Shown one piece after another: positions 54,421 to 62,621 of a stretch of DNA of 64,000 nt (the stretch's first letter is position 1; each line of letters begins with the position of its first letter). A program made the position numbers and the translations under genes. Origin of the DNA: Paenibacillus polymyxa (GTDB lineage: Bacteria; Bacillota; Bacilli; Paenibacillales; Paenibacillaceae). The notes beneath the pieces are model-generated. The model had not been told where the DNA came from and did no database searches. It saw only the letters and a list, made by a program, of their open reading frames with translations. The DNA lies in NCBI RefSeq assembly GCF_018614975.1, contig NZ_JAGGNR010000011.1:310001-374000 (forward strand), written 5' to 3'.

Positions 54421-55410
54421 ATGAGATTCAGATGGTTAACCGTCATATGCACAATGATCTTGATGCTTGTTATTTCGGCTTGTGGTGCAGCAGGCAAAGA
54501 AACGTCCACAAGCGAGGGACAAGAAGCGGGCACCACCAATTCGTCAACAACAGAAGCAAGTCAGGTGAAAACAGTGAACACGGAAATGGGAGAAGTTGAA
54601 ATCCCGGTAAACCCACAAAAAATAGTTGGTCTGTCCGTTGTATATCCAGAATTTTTATATTCACTTGGCATCGTACCCATTGCTGTACAGAACTACCATG
54701 AGGATTTTCCTTCTTACTTGCAAGAGCCATTCGCAAACACGATGAAAATGGGTATAGGAAGAACGCCTAACTTTGAAGCCCTCATGGAGGCAGCTCCAGA
54801 TTTAATTATCGCTCCTGACTGGTGGTCCAAAAAGGATTATGATCAGCTTACTCTGATTGCACCTACCGTACTTTTGCCACAGCGTGATGATTGGCGCGAT
54901 GAAATGCGGGATATGGCCAAAATTCTGGACAAAGAAGAGCAGGCAGAAAAGGTTATTCAGGATTTGGTAGCAAAGGAGAAGGTAGCTGCTGACAAATTGG
55001 ATAAGCTGATTGGTGAGGAGACTGTTCTCTACATTAGAGTGATGGAAAAAGAAATCGTACTTCATGGGGAGAACCTTGACCGAGGAAACTTCATTCACAA
55101 ACGATTGGGCATGAAGCCACTTCCGAATTTCCCGAAAGATCAAACTGCCATGTCCGTATCCTTGGAAGTATTGCCTGAATACGATGCAGATCATCTGATT
55201 GTTCAGTTGGATGATGAGACAAATCCGGAAATTAAAAAGAAATTTGAAGATATGTTATCGACATCGTTATGGAAAAATCTGAAAGCTGTTAAACAGGACC
55301 ATGTTTACATGGTGGGTGGCAAAGAATGGTTTAATCTGGGAATGTCCCCGCTTGCTGATGAATATGTCATTGACGATATTGTTACTGCTTTTGAAGCAAA
55401 AAACAAATAA
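54421..55410 (+). CDS. Iron-siderophore ABC transporter substrate-binding lipoprotein (FeuA-like)
   Basis: A 329-residue lipoprotein with lipobox VISAC (Cys about 21), a Thr/Ser/Glu linker (about 25-50) and a class III binding fold (about 50-325). NPQKIVGLSVVYPEFLYSLGIVPIAV and FEALMEAAPDLIIAPDWW belong to the first lobe, and KNLKAVKQDHVYMVGGKEWFNLGMSPLADEYVIDDI to the second. It is probably specific for a ferric siderophore. The Fur box upstream supports this. No membrane or ATPase subunits are adjacent, so it must use a permease encoded elsewhere. Confidence 0.93.
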   Translation: MRFRWLTVICTMILMLVISACGAAGKETSTSEGQEAGTTNSSTTEASQVKTVNTEMGEVEIPVNPQKIVGLSVVYPEFLYSLGIVPIAVQNYHEDFPSYLQEPFANTMKMGIGRTPNFEALMEAAPDLIIAPDWWSKKDYDQLTLIAPTVLLPQRDDWRDEMRDMAKILDKEEQAEKVIQDLVAKEKVAADKLDKLIGEETVLYIRVMEKEIVLHGENLDRGNFIHKRLGMKPLPNFPKDQTAMSVSLEVLPEYDADHLIVQLDDETNPEIKKKFEDMLSTSLWKNLKAVKQDHVYMVGGKEWFNLGMSPLADEYVIDDIVTAFEAKNK

Positions 55411-55472
55411 AGCAAACTGCTAAAGTTACATGTATCTCGAATTCATAACTAAATTAACAGGGTGTGTTTAAA

Positions 55473-56495
55473 ATGAATGAAGAAGATATCTATGATGTAA
55501 CCATCATTGGAGGCGGCCCTGCCGGCATGTATGCGGCTTTTTATGCAGGGATGCGCGATATGAAAGTTAAAATCATCGAAGGTAAAGACCAGCTTGGTGG
55601 ATTTCTGCACACCTATGCGGAAAAAACAATTTGGGATGTAGGCGGTCTGCCGCCTATGAAATGTTTGAAGTTGATCGAGTGGCTTGTTCAGCAGGCCAAT
55701 ACATTTAATCCAACGGTTGTATTGAATTGCAAAGTGGAAAGGTTCAATCGACTGGATAACGAAATATGGAGTATGTCTACCACTGGAGGCGAGATACATT
55801 ATACGCGTACGATGATTGTTGCAGTAGGCCGGGGTATCGCAGAAATTCAGAAATTGGAGCTGCAAGAGCCGATTGAATGTGAGTATGAAAATCTTCATTA
55901 CACCGTGCAAAATCCAGAACATTTCTCTGGGAAGCGTGTGCTTATTTCAGGTGGAGGCAACAGTGCAGTAGATTGGGCAATTGAACTTGCTCAACTTGCT
56001 CGTAGCGTAGTCGTAATCCACCGGAATAATGAGTTTCGCGCGATGGAACGAAATGTAAGTGAGATGAACAGCATAACGGATGTGAGAACACCATACAGCA
56101 TCACGCAGCTTCATAATAATGGCAAGCGAATCCAGCAGGTTGTGATCACGCATATGAAAACTCAGGCCAATGTGGTGCTGGAAGTGGATGAAGTCGTTAT
56201 TAGTCATGGATATAAAAGCAATTTAAGTGATCTTGCCAGCTGTGGCTTAGAAATGGACGATGGAATGGTTCTAATGAGCCACCATGCACAGACGAGTCTT
56301 CCGGGTATTTTTGCAGCAGGGGACTGTGCGACCCACGAGAGCAAAGTTAGACTCATTGCAGGAGCCTTCAATGATGCGATCGTGGCAGTTAATAGTGCCA
56401 AACAATATATGACGCCAGACGCACCCCAGATGGCTTACGTTTCCTCCCATAATGAAATCTTCCGAGAAAAAAATCGACAAATTCCAAGTCTTTAA
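55473..56495 (+). CDS. Ferredoxin--NADP reductase-like flavoprotein (YumC/YcgT family)
   Basis: A 340-residue flavoprotein. The FAD motif IIGGGPAGMYAAFYAG is at the N-terminus, NADPH motif LISGGGNSAVDWAIELA about 155-172 and the second FAD block GIFAAGDCA near the C-terminus. The CxxC active site of thioredoxin reductase is absent, placing it in the type-2 ferredoxin-NADP reductases. In this setting it may supply electrons to reduce ferric siderophore or support iron-sulfur chemistry (inference). ATG 55473 follows AGGGTG; GTG 55464 is in frame upstream. It is 62 bases after the binding protein and likely shares its transcript. Confidence 0.9.
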   Translation: MNEEDIYDVTIIGGGPAGMYAAFYAGMRDMKVKIIEGKDQLGGFLHTYAEKTIWDVGGLPPMKCLKLIEWLVQQANTFNPTVVLNCKVERFNRLDNEIWSMSTTGGEIHYTRTMIVAVGRGIAEIQKLELQEPIECEYENLHYTVQNPEHFSGKRVLISGGGNSAVDWAIELAQLARSVVVIHRNNEFRAMERNVSEMNSITDVRTPYSITQLHNNGKRIQQVVITHMKTQANVVLEVDEVVISHGYKSNLSDLASCGLEMDDGMVLMSHHAQTSLPGIFAAGDCATHESKVRLIAGAFNDAIVAVNSAKQYMTPDAPQMAYVSSHNEIFREKNRQIPSL

Positions 56496-56510
56496 ACTTG
56501 GGATTTGTTT
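56477..56510 (+). terminator. Terminator overlapping the flavoprotein stop codon
   Basis: ACAAATTCCAAGT pairs with ACTTGGGATTTGT around CTTTAA, with TTG after it. The T-run is weak. The following gap to purT (56511-56747) shows no convincing PurR box or purine riboswitch. Confidence 0.65.
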
Positions 56511-56747
56511 GCCCATTCCGATTCGTTGGACTATCAAAGTCTGCTCTTTTAACATTTCCTTAATTTTGGGAGGAATGGAAAGAGTATCGAATCTGTGAGC
56601 GGTAATTGTAAAATTTGATCGAAAAAACACAAAAAATCTTGTAAAATTCACAAGAAAAATAGGGAGCACTCTTGCAATCTTTAACCAAAACCCCGAAAAT
56701 AGAGAGACAGATATAGAAGATTTCTCTTTGGGAGGATTGGAAAGAAC

Positions 56748-57935
56748 ATGTGGGGTGCTCCTTTTACGGCTCAAGCCAAAAAAATGCTGCTACTAGGCAG
56801 TGGAGAATTGGGAAAAGAGGTCGTTATTGAGGCCCAACGACTGGGAGTAGAGACGATCGCTGTTGATCGTTATGAGAACGCACCTGCAATGCAGGTCGCG
56901 CACCGGTCTTACTGCATCGACATGCTGGATGCCGAAGCTTTGAAACAATTGATCCGTAAAGAAAAACCTCATTACATCGTACCTGAGATTGAAGCTATTG
57001 CAACAGAAGCATTACTGGAGCTTGAGGAAGAGGGGTTTTGTGTAGTACCTACTGCCCGAGCTGCACGTCTAACGATGGATCGCGAAGGCATCCGTCGGCT
57101 TGCAGCTGAACAATTGAAACTTCCGACAGCTGACTACCTTTTTGCGGACAACCTGGAACAACTTCAGGAAGCCGTACGTGAGCTTGGCACACCTTGTGTG
57201 ATTAAACCATTGATGAGTTCTTCCGGCAAAGGGCAGAGTGTATGCCGCACACCGGGCGACGTGGAGGATTGCTGGAACATTGCTCTTTCGGGGGCTCGTG
57301 GCAAATCCGTTCGTGTTATCGTGGAGAGCTTTGTGCAATTTGACAGTGAGATTACATTACTCACCGTTAAGTCTGTATCAGGCACCGTATTTTGTCCTCC
57401 GATTGGTCATATTCAGAAGGATGGGGATTATGTCGAATCCTGGCAACCTCATGCAATGACTCCTGAGCAATGGCAGAAGGCTTGTCATATTGCCAAATCC
57501 GTTACGGATGAACTTGGCGGATATGGACTGTTTGGAGTGGAATTATTCCTCACCTCGGATGGTGTTGTGTTCAGCGAGGTATCTCCTCGTCCGCATGACA
57601 CAGGTATGGTTACAATGGTGACGCAAGACAGTTCCGAGTTTGCGCTGCATGTACGTGCAATTCTTGGTTTTCCGGTCACAGGTGTACATCTGTTGACACC
57701 GGGAGCTTCAGCAACGCTGAAGGCTAATGATGCAACATCTGACTTTACTGTAGGCGGGATTGAAGAAGCACTGGCTCTTCCTCGTACTCAGATTCGTGTA
57801 TTTGGCAAACCTGAGACCAAAGTAGGACGCCGAATGGCTGTAGCCTTAAGTGCTGGCCAAGATGTGGAAGAAGCTCGTAAAACAGCGGTACAAGCCGCTA
57901 ATATGCTGAAAGTGGAGGTAAATCATGTCCAATAA
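56748..57935 (+). CDS. purT: Formate-dependent phosphoribosylglycinamide formyltransferase
   Basis: A 395-residue ATP-grasp enzyme that formylates GAR with formate and ATP, bypassing the folate-dependent PurN step. The N-terminal [23 protein letters not shown] domain, [11 protein letters not shown], the ATP-grasp [15 protein letters not shown], and [27 protein letters not shown] near residue 265 are PurT hallmarks. The start is the only plausible ATG, after GGGAGGATTGGAAAG. It overlaps the next gene by 11 bases. Confidence 0.95.
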   Translation: MWGAPFTAQAKKMLLLGSGELGKEVVIEAQRLGVETIAVDRYENAPAMQVAHRSYCIDMLDAEALKQLIRKEKPHYIVPEIEAIATEALLELEEEGFCVVPTARAARLTMDREGIRRLAAEQLKLPTADYLFADNLEQLQEAVRELGTPCVIKPLMSSSGKGQSVCRTPGDVEDCWNIALSGARGKSVRVIVESFVQFDSEITLLTVKSVSGTVFCPPIGHIQKDGDYVESWQPHAMTPEQWQKACHIAKSVTDELGGYGLFGVELFLTSDGVVFSEVSPRPHDTGMVTMVTQDSSEFALHVRAILGFPVTGVHLLTPGASATLKANDATSDFTVGGIEEALALPRTQIRVFGKPETKVGRRMAVALSAGQDVEEARKTAVQAANMLKVEVNHVQ

Positions 57936-58383
57936 TGCCCTGGCCCCTGTACTGATGATCCGAGAGTGTGAGCTGCGAGATGCTGAAGCGGTAACGGGAC
58001 TGATGCGAGAGGTCAGCTACCCGACAACAGCCAATGTCATGAAAGAGCGCATTAAATATTTGGAGACTAATCCAAACGCTTGTATGCTTGTTGCCGAAGT
58101 GGACGAACAAATTATTGGTGTGATTGGCTTGCAATGTGTACAAAGTCATGCCTATCCAGAACCAGCAGCACAAATTACTTCCCTCATTGTAGGTCAGGAA
58201 TATCGTAGAGGCGGAATTGGTCGCCGACTGATGGCTCGTGCTGAAGAGTGGGGTAGAAAAAAAGGCGGTAAGCAACTGTTTTTCATGGGTGCGAACCGTG
58301 AAATTACTTCCAAAACATGTTCTTTCTATGAGCATATTGGCTTCCAGAAGAAAGGCTATCGTTTCAGTAAAGTTCTCTTGTAA
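57925..58383 (+). CDS. GNAT-family N-acetyltransferase
   Basis: A 152-residue acetyltransferase of the GNAT fold. [12 protein letters not shown] is the first strand-helix, and the acetyl-CoA loop is in [25 protein letters not shown] (the R/Q-x-x-G-x-G/A type). The [24 protein letters not shown] end is typical. It is coupled to purT by an 11-base overlap; the substrate is unknown. Confidence 0.9.
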   Translation: MSNNALAPVLMIRECELRDAEAVTGLMREVSYPTTANVMKERIKYLETNPNACMLVAEVDEQIIGVIGLQCVQSHAYPEPAAQITSLIVGQEYRRGGIGRRLMARAEEWGRKKGGKQLFFMGANREITSKTCSFYEHIGFQKKGYRFSKVLL

Positions 58384-58451
58384 TTAAACGATTCTCATTA
58401 TATCGTGATCTTCACGTTCTGTTGTGGTGAATGATAAATAGATGATGAAGT

Positions 58452-58490
58452 GGCATTCGACAAGAATTTTTTGTCCGAATGTCTTTTTTT
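58452..58490 (+). terminator. Terminator after the GNAT gene
   Basis: GGCATTCG-ACAA pairs with TTGT-CGAATGTC around GAATTTT and is followed by seven T. Confidence 0.85.
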
Positions 58491-58619
58491 ATGGCTAAAA
58501 AATGACAAAAAAGTTACTTTTCCATATTTTATAGGTTCACAATCTTCTGTTGAATTGATATACTGCTAGAGTATTCATTACAAAGTTGTAATAACTAATT
58601 CATAAGGAGATGAATAAAT

Positions 58620-59432
58620 TTGAAGAAGAAATGGATGAAAACAGTCGTAACAAGCAGTCTGACAGCTGTACTGGCCGTAGGGATCATGCTCCCTGCCTCC
58701 GCATCTGCTGCAGATACAACATATAAGACTACAACGACGTACAAGATTACGAGCACAGACAGCCTGAAGGCTTACATTGAGAAATGGCTGAAGCAAAACG
58801 GATACACCGTATCCGAGGGACAAATAGTAGTGAAGCCTGTTGAGCAGCCAGAAACTACAAAGCCTGCTACTAAACCTGAAACTGCTAAACCTGAAACTGC
58901 TAAACCTGCTCAACCAACTGCAAAGCCTGAGCAACCGACTAAACCAGCACAACCAGCTCAAGAAGAAAAACCGGCAACTACACCAGCAAAAGATCCTTCA
59001 AACACAGGTAACACAGGTAATACAGGTAACAATACAAGTAATAATGGTAGCGAAAGCACACAATCCGACTTTGCTACTCAAGTTGTAAAACTTGTGAACG
59101 CTGAGCGTGCTAAAGCAGGTCTGAACGCTCTGACTTCAGATGCACTTCTGGACAAAGTAGCTGTTGCTAAAGTAAAAGATATGAGTAACAATAACTATTT
59201 TGATCACCAGTCACCTACGTATGGTTCTCCGTTTGATATGATGAAACAATTCGGAGTAACTTACAGCTATGCAGGTGAGAACATTGCCAAAGGACAAAAA
59301 ACACCTCAAGAAGTTGTTACAGCCTGGATGAATAGTGAAGGTCACCGTGCCAATATCCTGAGCAAAAACTTTACGCATATCGGTGTAGGCTACTACAACG
59401 GATACTGGGCACAAGAGTTTATCGGTAAGTAA
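58620..59432 (+). CDS. Secreted CAP (SCP)-domain protein
   Basis: A 270-residue exported protein. Signal peptide about 1-31 (KTVVTSSLTAVLAVGIMLPA, then SASAA). A short N-terminal helical segment follows, then a low-complexity linker of about 80 residues rich in Lys/Pro/Glu/Thr with repeats of the KPETA and NTGNTG types. The CAP domain is about 146-270 (VVKLVNAERAKAGLNALTSD, HRANILSKNFTHIGVGYYNG, YWAQEFIGK). The B. subtilis relative is YkwD; CAP proteins bind or modify lipids, peptides or wall components. The TTG start at 58620 is ten bases after AAGGAG. It is monocistronic between two terminators. Confidence 0.9.
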   Translation: MKKKWMKTVVTSSLTAVLAVGIMLPASASAADTTYKTTTTYKITSTDSLKAYIEKWLKQNGYTVSEGQIVVKPVEQPETTKPATKPETAKPETAKPAQPTAKPEQPTKPAQPAQEEKPATTPAKDPSNTGNTGNTGNNTSNNGSESTQSDFATQVVKLVNAERAKAGLNALTSDALLDKVAVAKVKDMSNNNYFDHQSPTYGSPFDMMKQFGVTYSYAGENIAKGQKTPQEVVTAWMNSEGHRANILSKNFTHIGVGYYNGYWAQEFIGK

Positions 59433-59470
59433 TCGATTTATAATGAAGAGAGTATGGATTTCTTTTCCAC

Positions 59471-59520
59471 AAGGTTATGCCAGCACACAGTTCAAATCTG
59501 TGTATGGTATAACCTTTTTT
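59471..59520 (+). terminator. Terminator after the CAP gene
   Basis: AAGGTTAT-CCA-CACACAG pairs with CTGTGT-TGG-ATAACCTT around TTCAAAT and is followed by six T. Confidence 0.9.
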
Positions 59521-59619
59521 CCGTAAAATGACATAAGGAAAATGAATTCTGCGAATATGGCGTCAAAATTTGCAAATTGACGACAGAACATTTATGTTAT
59601 TTAGGAATAGCATCATCAG

Positions 59620-59663
59620 GGCGTGTCTGAAAATCCGCTTCCTTCGGAGTTTTCAGACACGCC
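59620..59663. repeat. Perfect inverted repeat, possible REP/MITE-like element
   Basis: GGCGTGTCTGAAAA (59620-59633) and its exact complement TTTTCAGACACGCC (59650-59663) flank a small CCG/CGG-paired loop. There is no T-run outside, and the gene upstream already has its own terminator. It sits alone in the 271-base gap before the SGNH gene. Confidence 0.5.
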
Positions 59664-59727
59664 TTAATGTAAAGTCATTATAAATTATTAAGCACCCGGA
59701 CTGGTGTACATGAGTGGAGATGTGATG

Positions 59728-60597
59728 ATGAAAAAGAAAAAAAGCCTTGATTCAGCACCATGGATCTGGAGAACTGTCAGTACAGTATCCATCTTGGCAA
59801 CTTTGTTGTTGTTATTTGGATTTGGATATGCCATAAAAGACGTGATTTTCCCCGAGGGAGACTCTGCGTTAACTACAGGCCAGGAGACAACTGCTCCATC
59901 TAAGGATAACGAGGGGGAGCCAGCAGTCGTGGAAGATGGCAAGATTCGGATGGCCGTCATCGGTGATTCCCTGGCAAGAGGCACGGGAGATGATGAAGGA
60001 CTCGGTTTTGTGAGACGTGCAGGAAACCTGCTTAAAGATAAAGGATATGACGTTCAGGTTCTTAATAATCTGGGTGTAAACGGTTTGAGAACAGATGCTT
60101 TATTGGAGAAACTCGATGAGCAAGGTGTGCGTTACGTCCTGCAACAGTCCAATTTTATTTTGCTCTCGATCGGCGCAAATGATTTGTTTCAGGGAGGACA
60201 AGTTCTACAGGGGGAAGATCCGCCAACAGCAGAGCAGCTGGCAGCGGCTTTGCCGGAAACGTCGAAGCGCCTTCAAGAGATTTTGAAGAAAGTCAAAGAA
60301 ATTAATCCCGATGCACAGATTGCGTACATAGGACTGTACAATCCATTTGGCGATGTGAAGGAACTGGAGAAGCCGGGTAATGCAGTGGTTGCTGCTTGGA
60401 ACGATGCTGCACTGGCTATTTTGAACAATGAGGACAAGATGACACTGGTCCCTACATTCGATTTATTTGAAAATCATCTGGGGGAGTATCTCTCGTCAGA
60501 TCATTTCCATCCCAACGGACAAGGTTATGAGCAAATTGCAGTTCGGATCGCACAGGAATTCCAGGCAGATACATCGGCAGAAGGGAGCGGAAAATAA
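59728..60597 (+). CDS. Membrane-anchored SGNH/GDSL esterase
   Basis: About 289 residues. An N-terminal membrane anchor (about 18-38, VSTVSILATLLLLFGFGYAI), then a short linker and an SGNH hydrolase (about 72-289). The catalytic Ser is in VIGDSLARGTG, the block II Gly in NNLGVNGL, block III in SIGANDLF and the Asp/His pair in SSDHFHPNGQGYEQIA. It is probably an outer-face lipase, acyltransferase or deacetylase; the substrate is unknown. ATG 59728 is eight bases after GTGGAG, with several in-frame starts upstream. It abuts the ABC ATPase gene (its stop directly precedes that start). Confidence 0.9.
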   Translation: MKKKKSLDSAPWIWRTVSTVSILATLLLLFGFGYAIKDVIFPEGDSALTTGQETTAPSKDNEGEPAVVEDGKIRMAVIGDSLARGTGDDEGLGFVRRAGNLLKDKGYDVQVLNNLGVNGLRTDALLEKLDEQGVRYVLQQSNFILLSIGANDLFQGGQVLQGEDPPTAEQLAAALPETSKRLQEILKKVKEINPDAQIAYIGLYNPFGDVKELEKPGNAVVAAWNDAALAILNNEDKMTLVPTFDLFENHLGEYLSSDHFHPNGQGYEQIAVRIAQEFQADTSAEGSGK

Positions 60598-61563
60598 ATG
60601 GCAGAGCTGCAGTATGATTCCGTCTTGTCTGTACAGCATCTGAAGAAGCGGATCGGACGCAAGTGGATCATTAAGGACGTTACATTTGACGTAAAACCTG
60701 GTGAAATCTTTGGCTTTCTCGGTCCCAACGGTGCCGGGAAAACAACAACGATACGGATGCTGGTGGATCTGATCAAACCGACGGAAGGGAAAATCAAAGT
60801 CTGTGGTTATGATGTGAATCGGGACCCTGAGCGTGCTTTGAAGTATGTAGGCTCCATTGTTGAAAATCCGGAGGTATATACATATCTGACAGGGTGGGAG
60901 AACCTGGAGCATTTTGCCCGCATGCAACCAGGTGTGGACAACGAGCGCATTCAGGAAGTTGTGGATATTGTGCGTCTGGATCAGCGGATTCACGATAAAG
61001 TCAGAACATACTCACTCGGTATGCGTCAACGGCTCGGTATTGCACAAGCGCTGCTTGGTCGACCGCGTCTGCTCATTCTGGATGAACCGACGAATGGCCT
61101 TGATCCAAAAGGAATTAAGGAACTTCGTGTCTTTATTAAGCAACTTGCCAGTGAAGGTATGGCTGTATTTGTCAGCAGTCACTTGTTAAGTGAGATCCAG
61201 CTTCTCTGTGACAGAGTAGCTATTATCAGTGCTGGGCGTGTGCTTGCCGTTGGAGGTGTAAGCGAACTGATTGAAGATCATTCCAAGCTGGCTATATGGC
61301 ACGTTTCACCACTGGAGCAAGGCAAAAAGATGTTACTGGATGCAGGCATTACTCTGGTAAGTCGACCTGCGGATGTTATGGATGATACCATTGTTGCGGG
61401 CCTTGGTCCCAACGCTGTGGTTGCCGAGATGCATGAAGATCGAATCCCTGATCTGGTGCAGCAGATGGTTCAAGCTGGTATACAGGTTGAAGGGGTACAG
61501 CGGATTCAGCCTACGCTTGAACAACTATTCTTAAAAATGACAGAAGGTGAATCCATTGAATAA
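60598..61563 (+). CDS. ABC transporter ATP-binding protein (ABC-2 type)
   Basis: A 321-residue ATPase. Walker A GPNGAGKTTT at about 44-53, signature YSLGMRQRLGIAQALL, Walker B LLILDEPTNGLDP and the H-loop in VFVSSHLLSEIQ. A C-terminal domain of about 90 residues follows. The ribosome site AAGGGAGCGG lies in the end of the esterase gene. With the next gene it forms an exporter of unknown substrate. Confidence 0.95.
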   Translation: MAELQYDSVLSVQHLKKRIGRKWIIKDVTFDVKPGEIFGFLGPNGAGKTTTIRMLVDLIKPTEGKIKVCGYDVNRDPERALKYVGSIVENPEVYTYLTGWENLEHFARMQPGVDNERIQEVVDIVRLDQRIHDKVRTYSLGMRQRLGIAQALLGRPRLLILDEPTNGLDPKGIKELRVFIKQLASEGMAVFVSSHLLSEIQLLCDRVAIISAGRVLAVGGVSELIEDHSKLAIWHVSPLEQGKKMLLDAGITLVSRPADVMDDTIVAGLGPNAVVAEMHEDRIPDLVQQMVQAGIQVEGVQRIQPTLEQLFLKMTEGESIE

Positions 61564-62545
61564 TATCATGCCGCTGATTCGCAATGAAACGATTAAGATG
61601 GTGAAGAAAAAACGGCTTTATATTATATTTATTGTACTTGCGGTCCTCGTACCGATGTTTACGTATGCCCAGATGAAATCTGCGGAGAATAATCGCGACA
61701 AGTTTGGCGGCGATTGGCGTCTTGAACTGCAACAGGCCATCACAGACAATCAAAACTCGCTCGGTAGTGATCGGGTACCTGAAGAGTACAAGAAATATAG
61801 AACAGTGTATATCCAGCAGATGCAGTACTATCTTGAAAATGACATCAATCCCAAAGAACCGGGTGGTGTTACCTTTACGCGGGAGTTCATGAACAACGCG
61901 GTTGGATTGTTTATTCCACTGTTAATCATGGCTATTGCTTCAGATCTTGTTTCCGGTGAACGTACGACAGGTACGATTAAAATGCTTTTAACACGTCCGG
62001 TTAGACGCTGGAAAGTGCTTCTGAGCAAATTAATTACGCTGATTATGTTTGTATCGATCATAGTGGTATCAGCCTACATTATATGTTATGTCATATCGGG
62101 TGCGGTCTTTGGTTATAAAGGCTTCAACATGCCAATCTTCACAGGATTCAAGGTTGTGGGAACAGATGTCGATATGTCGGCAGTGCATGCTGTAGACCAG
62201 TGGTTGTATATGCTTATGCAGGCAGGACTGATCTGGTTTGTGAGTGTAATTGTGGCTATGCTTGCATTTATGGTATCCGTGCTTGTGCGAAGTACTGCTG
62301 CAAGTATCGTTATCATGATGGCCGCGCTGATTGCAGGAACAATCTTGACCAGTATGGCTGCATCCTGGCAGACAGCGAAGTATCTGTTCATGGTTAACCT
62401 CGAACTTCCGAATTATTTGTCTGGCGGATTACCACCAATCGAGGGTATGAATTTAGGTTTTTCCCTTATTGTGCTTAGTGTTTGGGGCATTGCTTCACTC
62501 ATTGTGTCATTCCTTGTCTTTACGAAACGGGATATCTTGAATTAA
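61556..62545 (+). CDS. ABC-2 type permease
   Basis: About 329 residues. One helix near residues 20-38 (LYIIFIVLAVLVPMFTY) precedes a large outer loop (about 40-115), then five further helices. The conserved SDLVSGERTTGTIKMLLTRPVRRWKVLLSKL (about 140-170) matches the ABC-2 coupling segment. The start is either TTG 61556, six bases after GAAGGTG, or GTG 61547; I prefer TTG. It overlaps the ATPase gene by 8 bases. The pair may export a lipid, peptide or antibiotic, but the sequence does not say which. Confidence 0.85.
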   Translation: MNNIMPLIRNETIKMVKKKRLYIIFIVLAVLVPMFTYAQMKSAENNRDKFGGDWRLELQQAITDNQNSLGSDRVPEEYKKYRTVYIQQMQYYLENDINPKEPGGVTFTREFMNNAVGLFIPLLIMAIASDLVSGERTTGTIKMLLTRPVRRWKVLLSKLITLIMFVSIIVVSAYIICYVISGAVFGYKGFNMPIFTGFKVVGTDVDMSAVHAVDQWLYMLMQAGLIWFVSVIVAMLAFMVSVLVRSTAASIVIMMAALIAGTILTSMAASWQTAKYLFMVNLELPNYLSGGLPPIEGMNLGFSLIVLSVWGIASLIVSFLVFTKRDILN

Positions 62546-62621
62546 AATGGACAAGGATAAGAAAACATCTGTTTGCATTTTAGGCATTTTTTTAGTTGCA
62601 AGTTAAGAAGGGGGAGCATGA

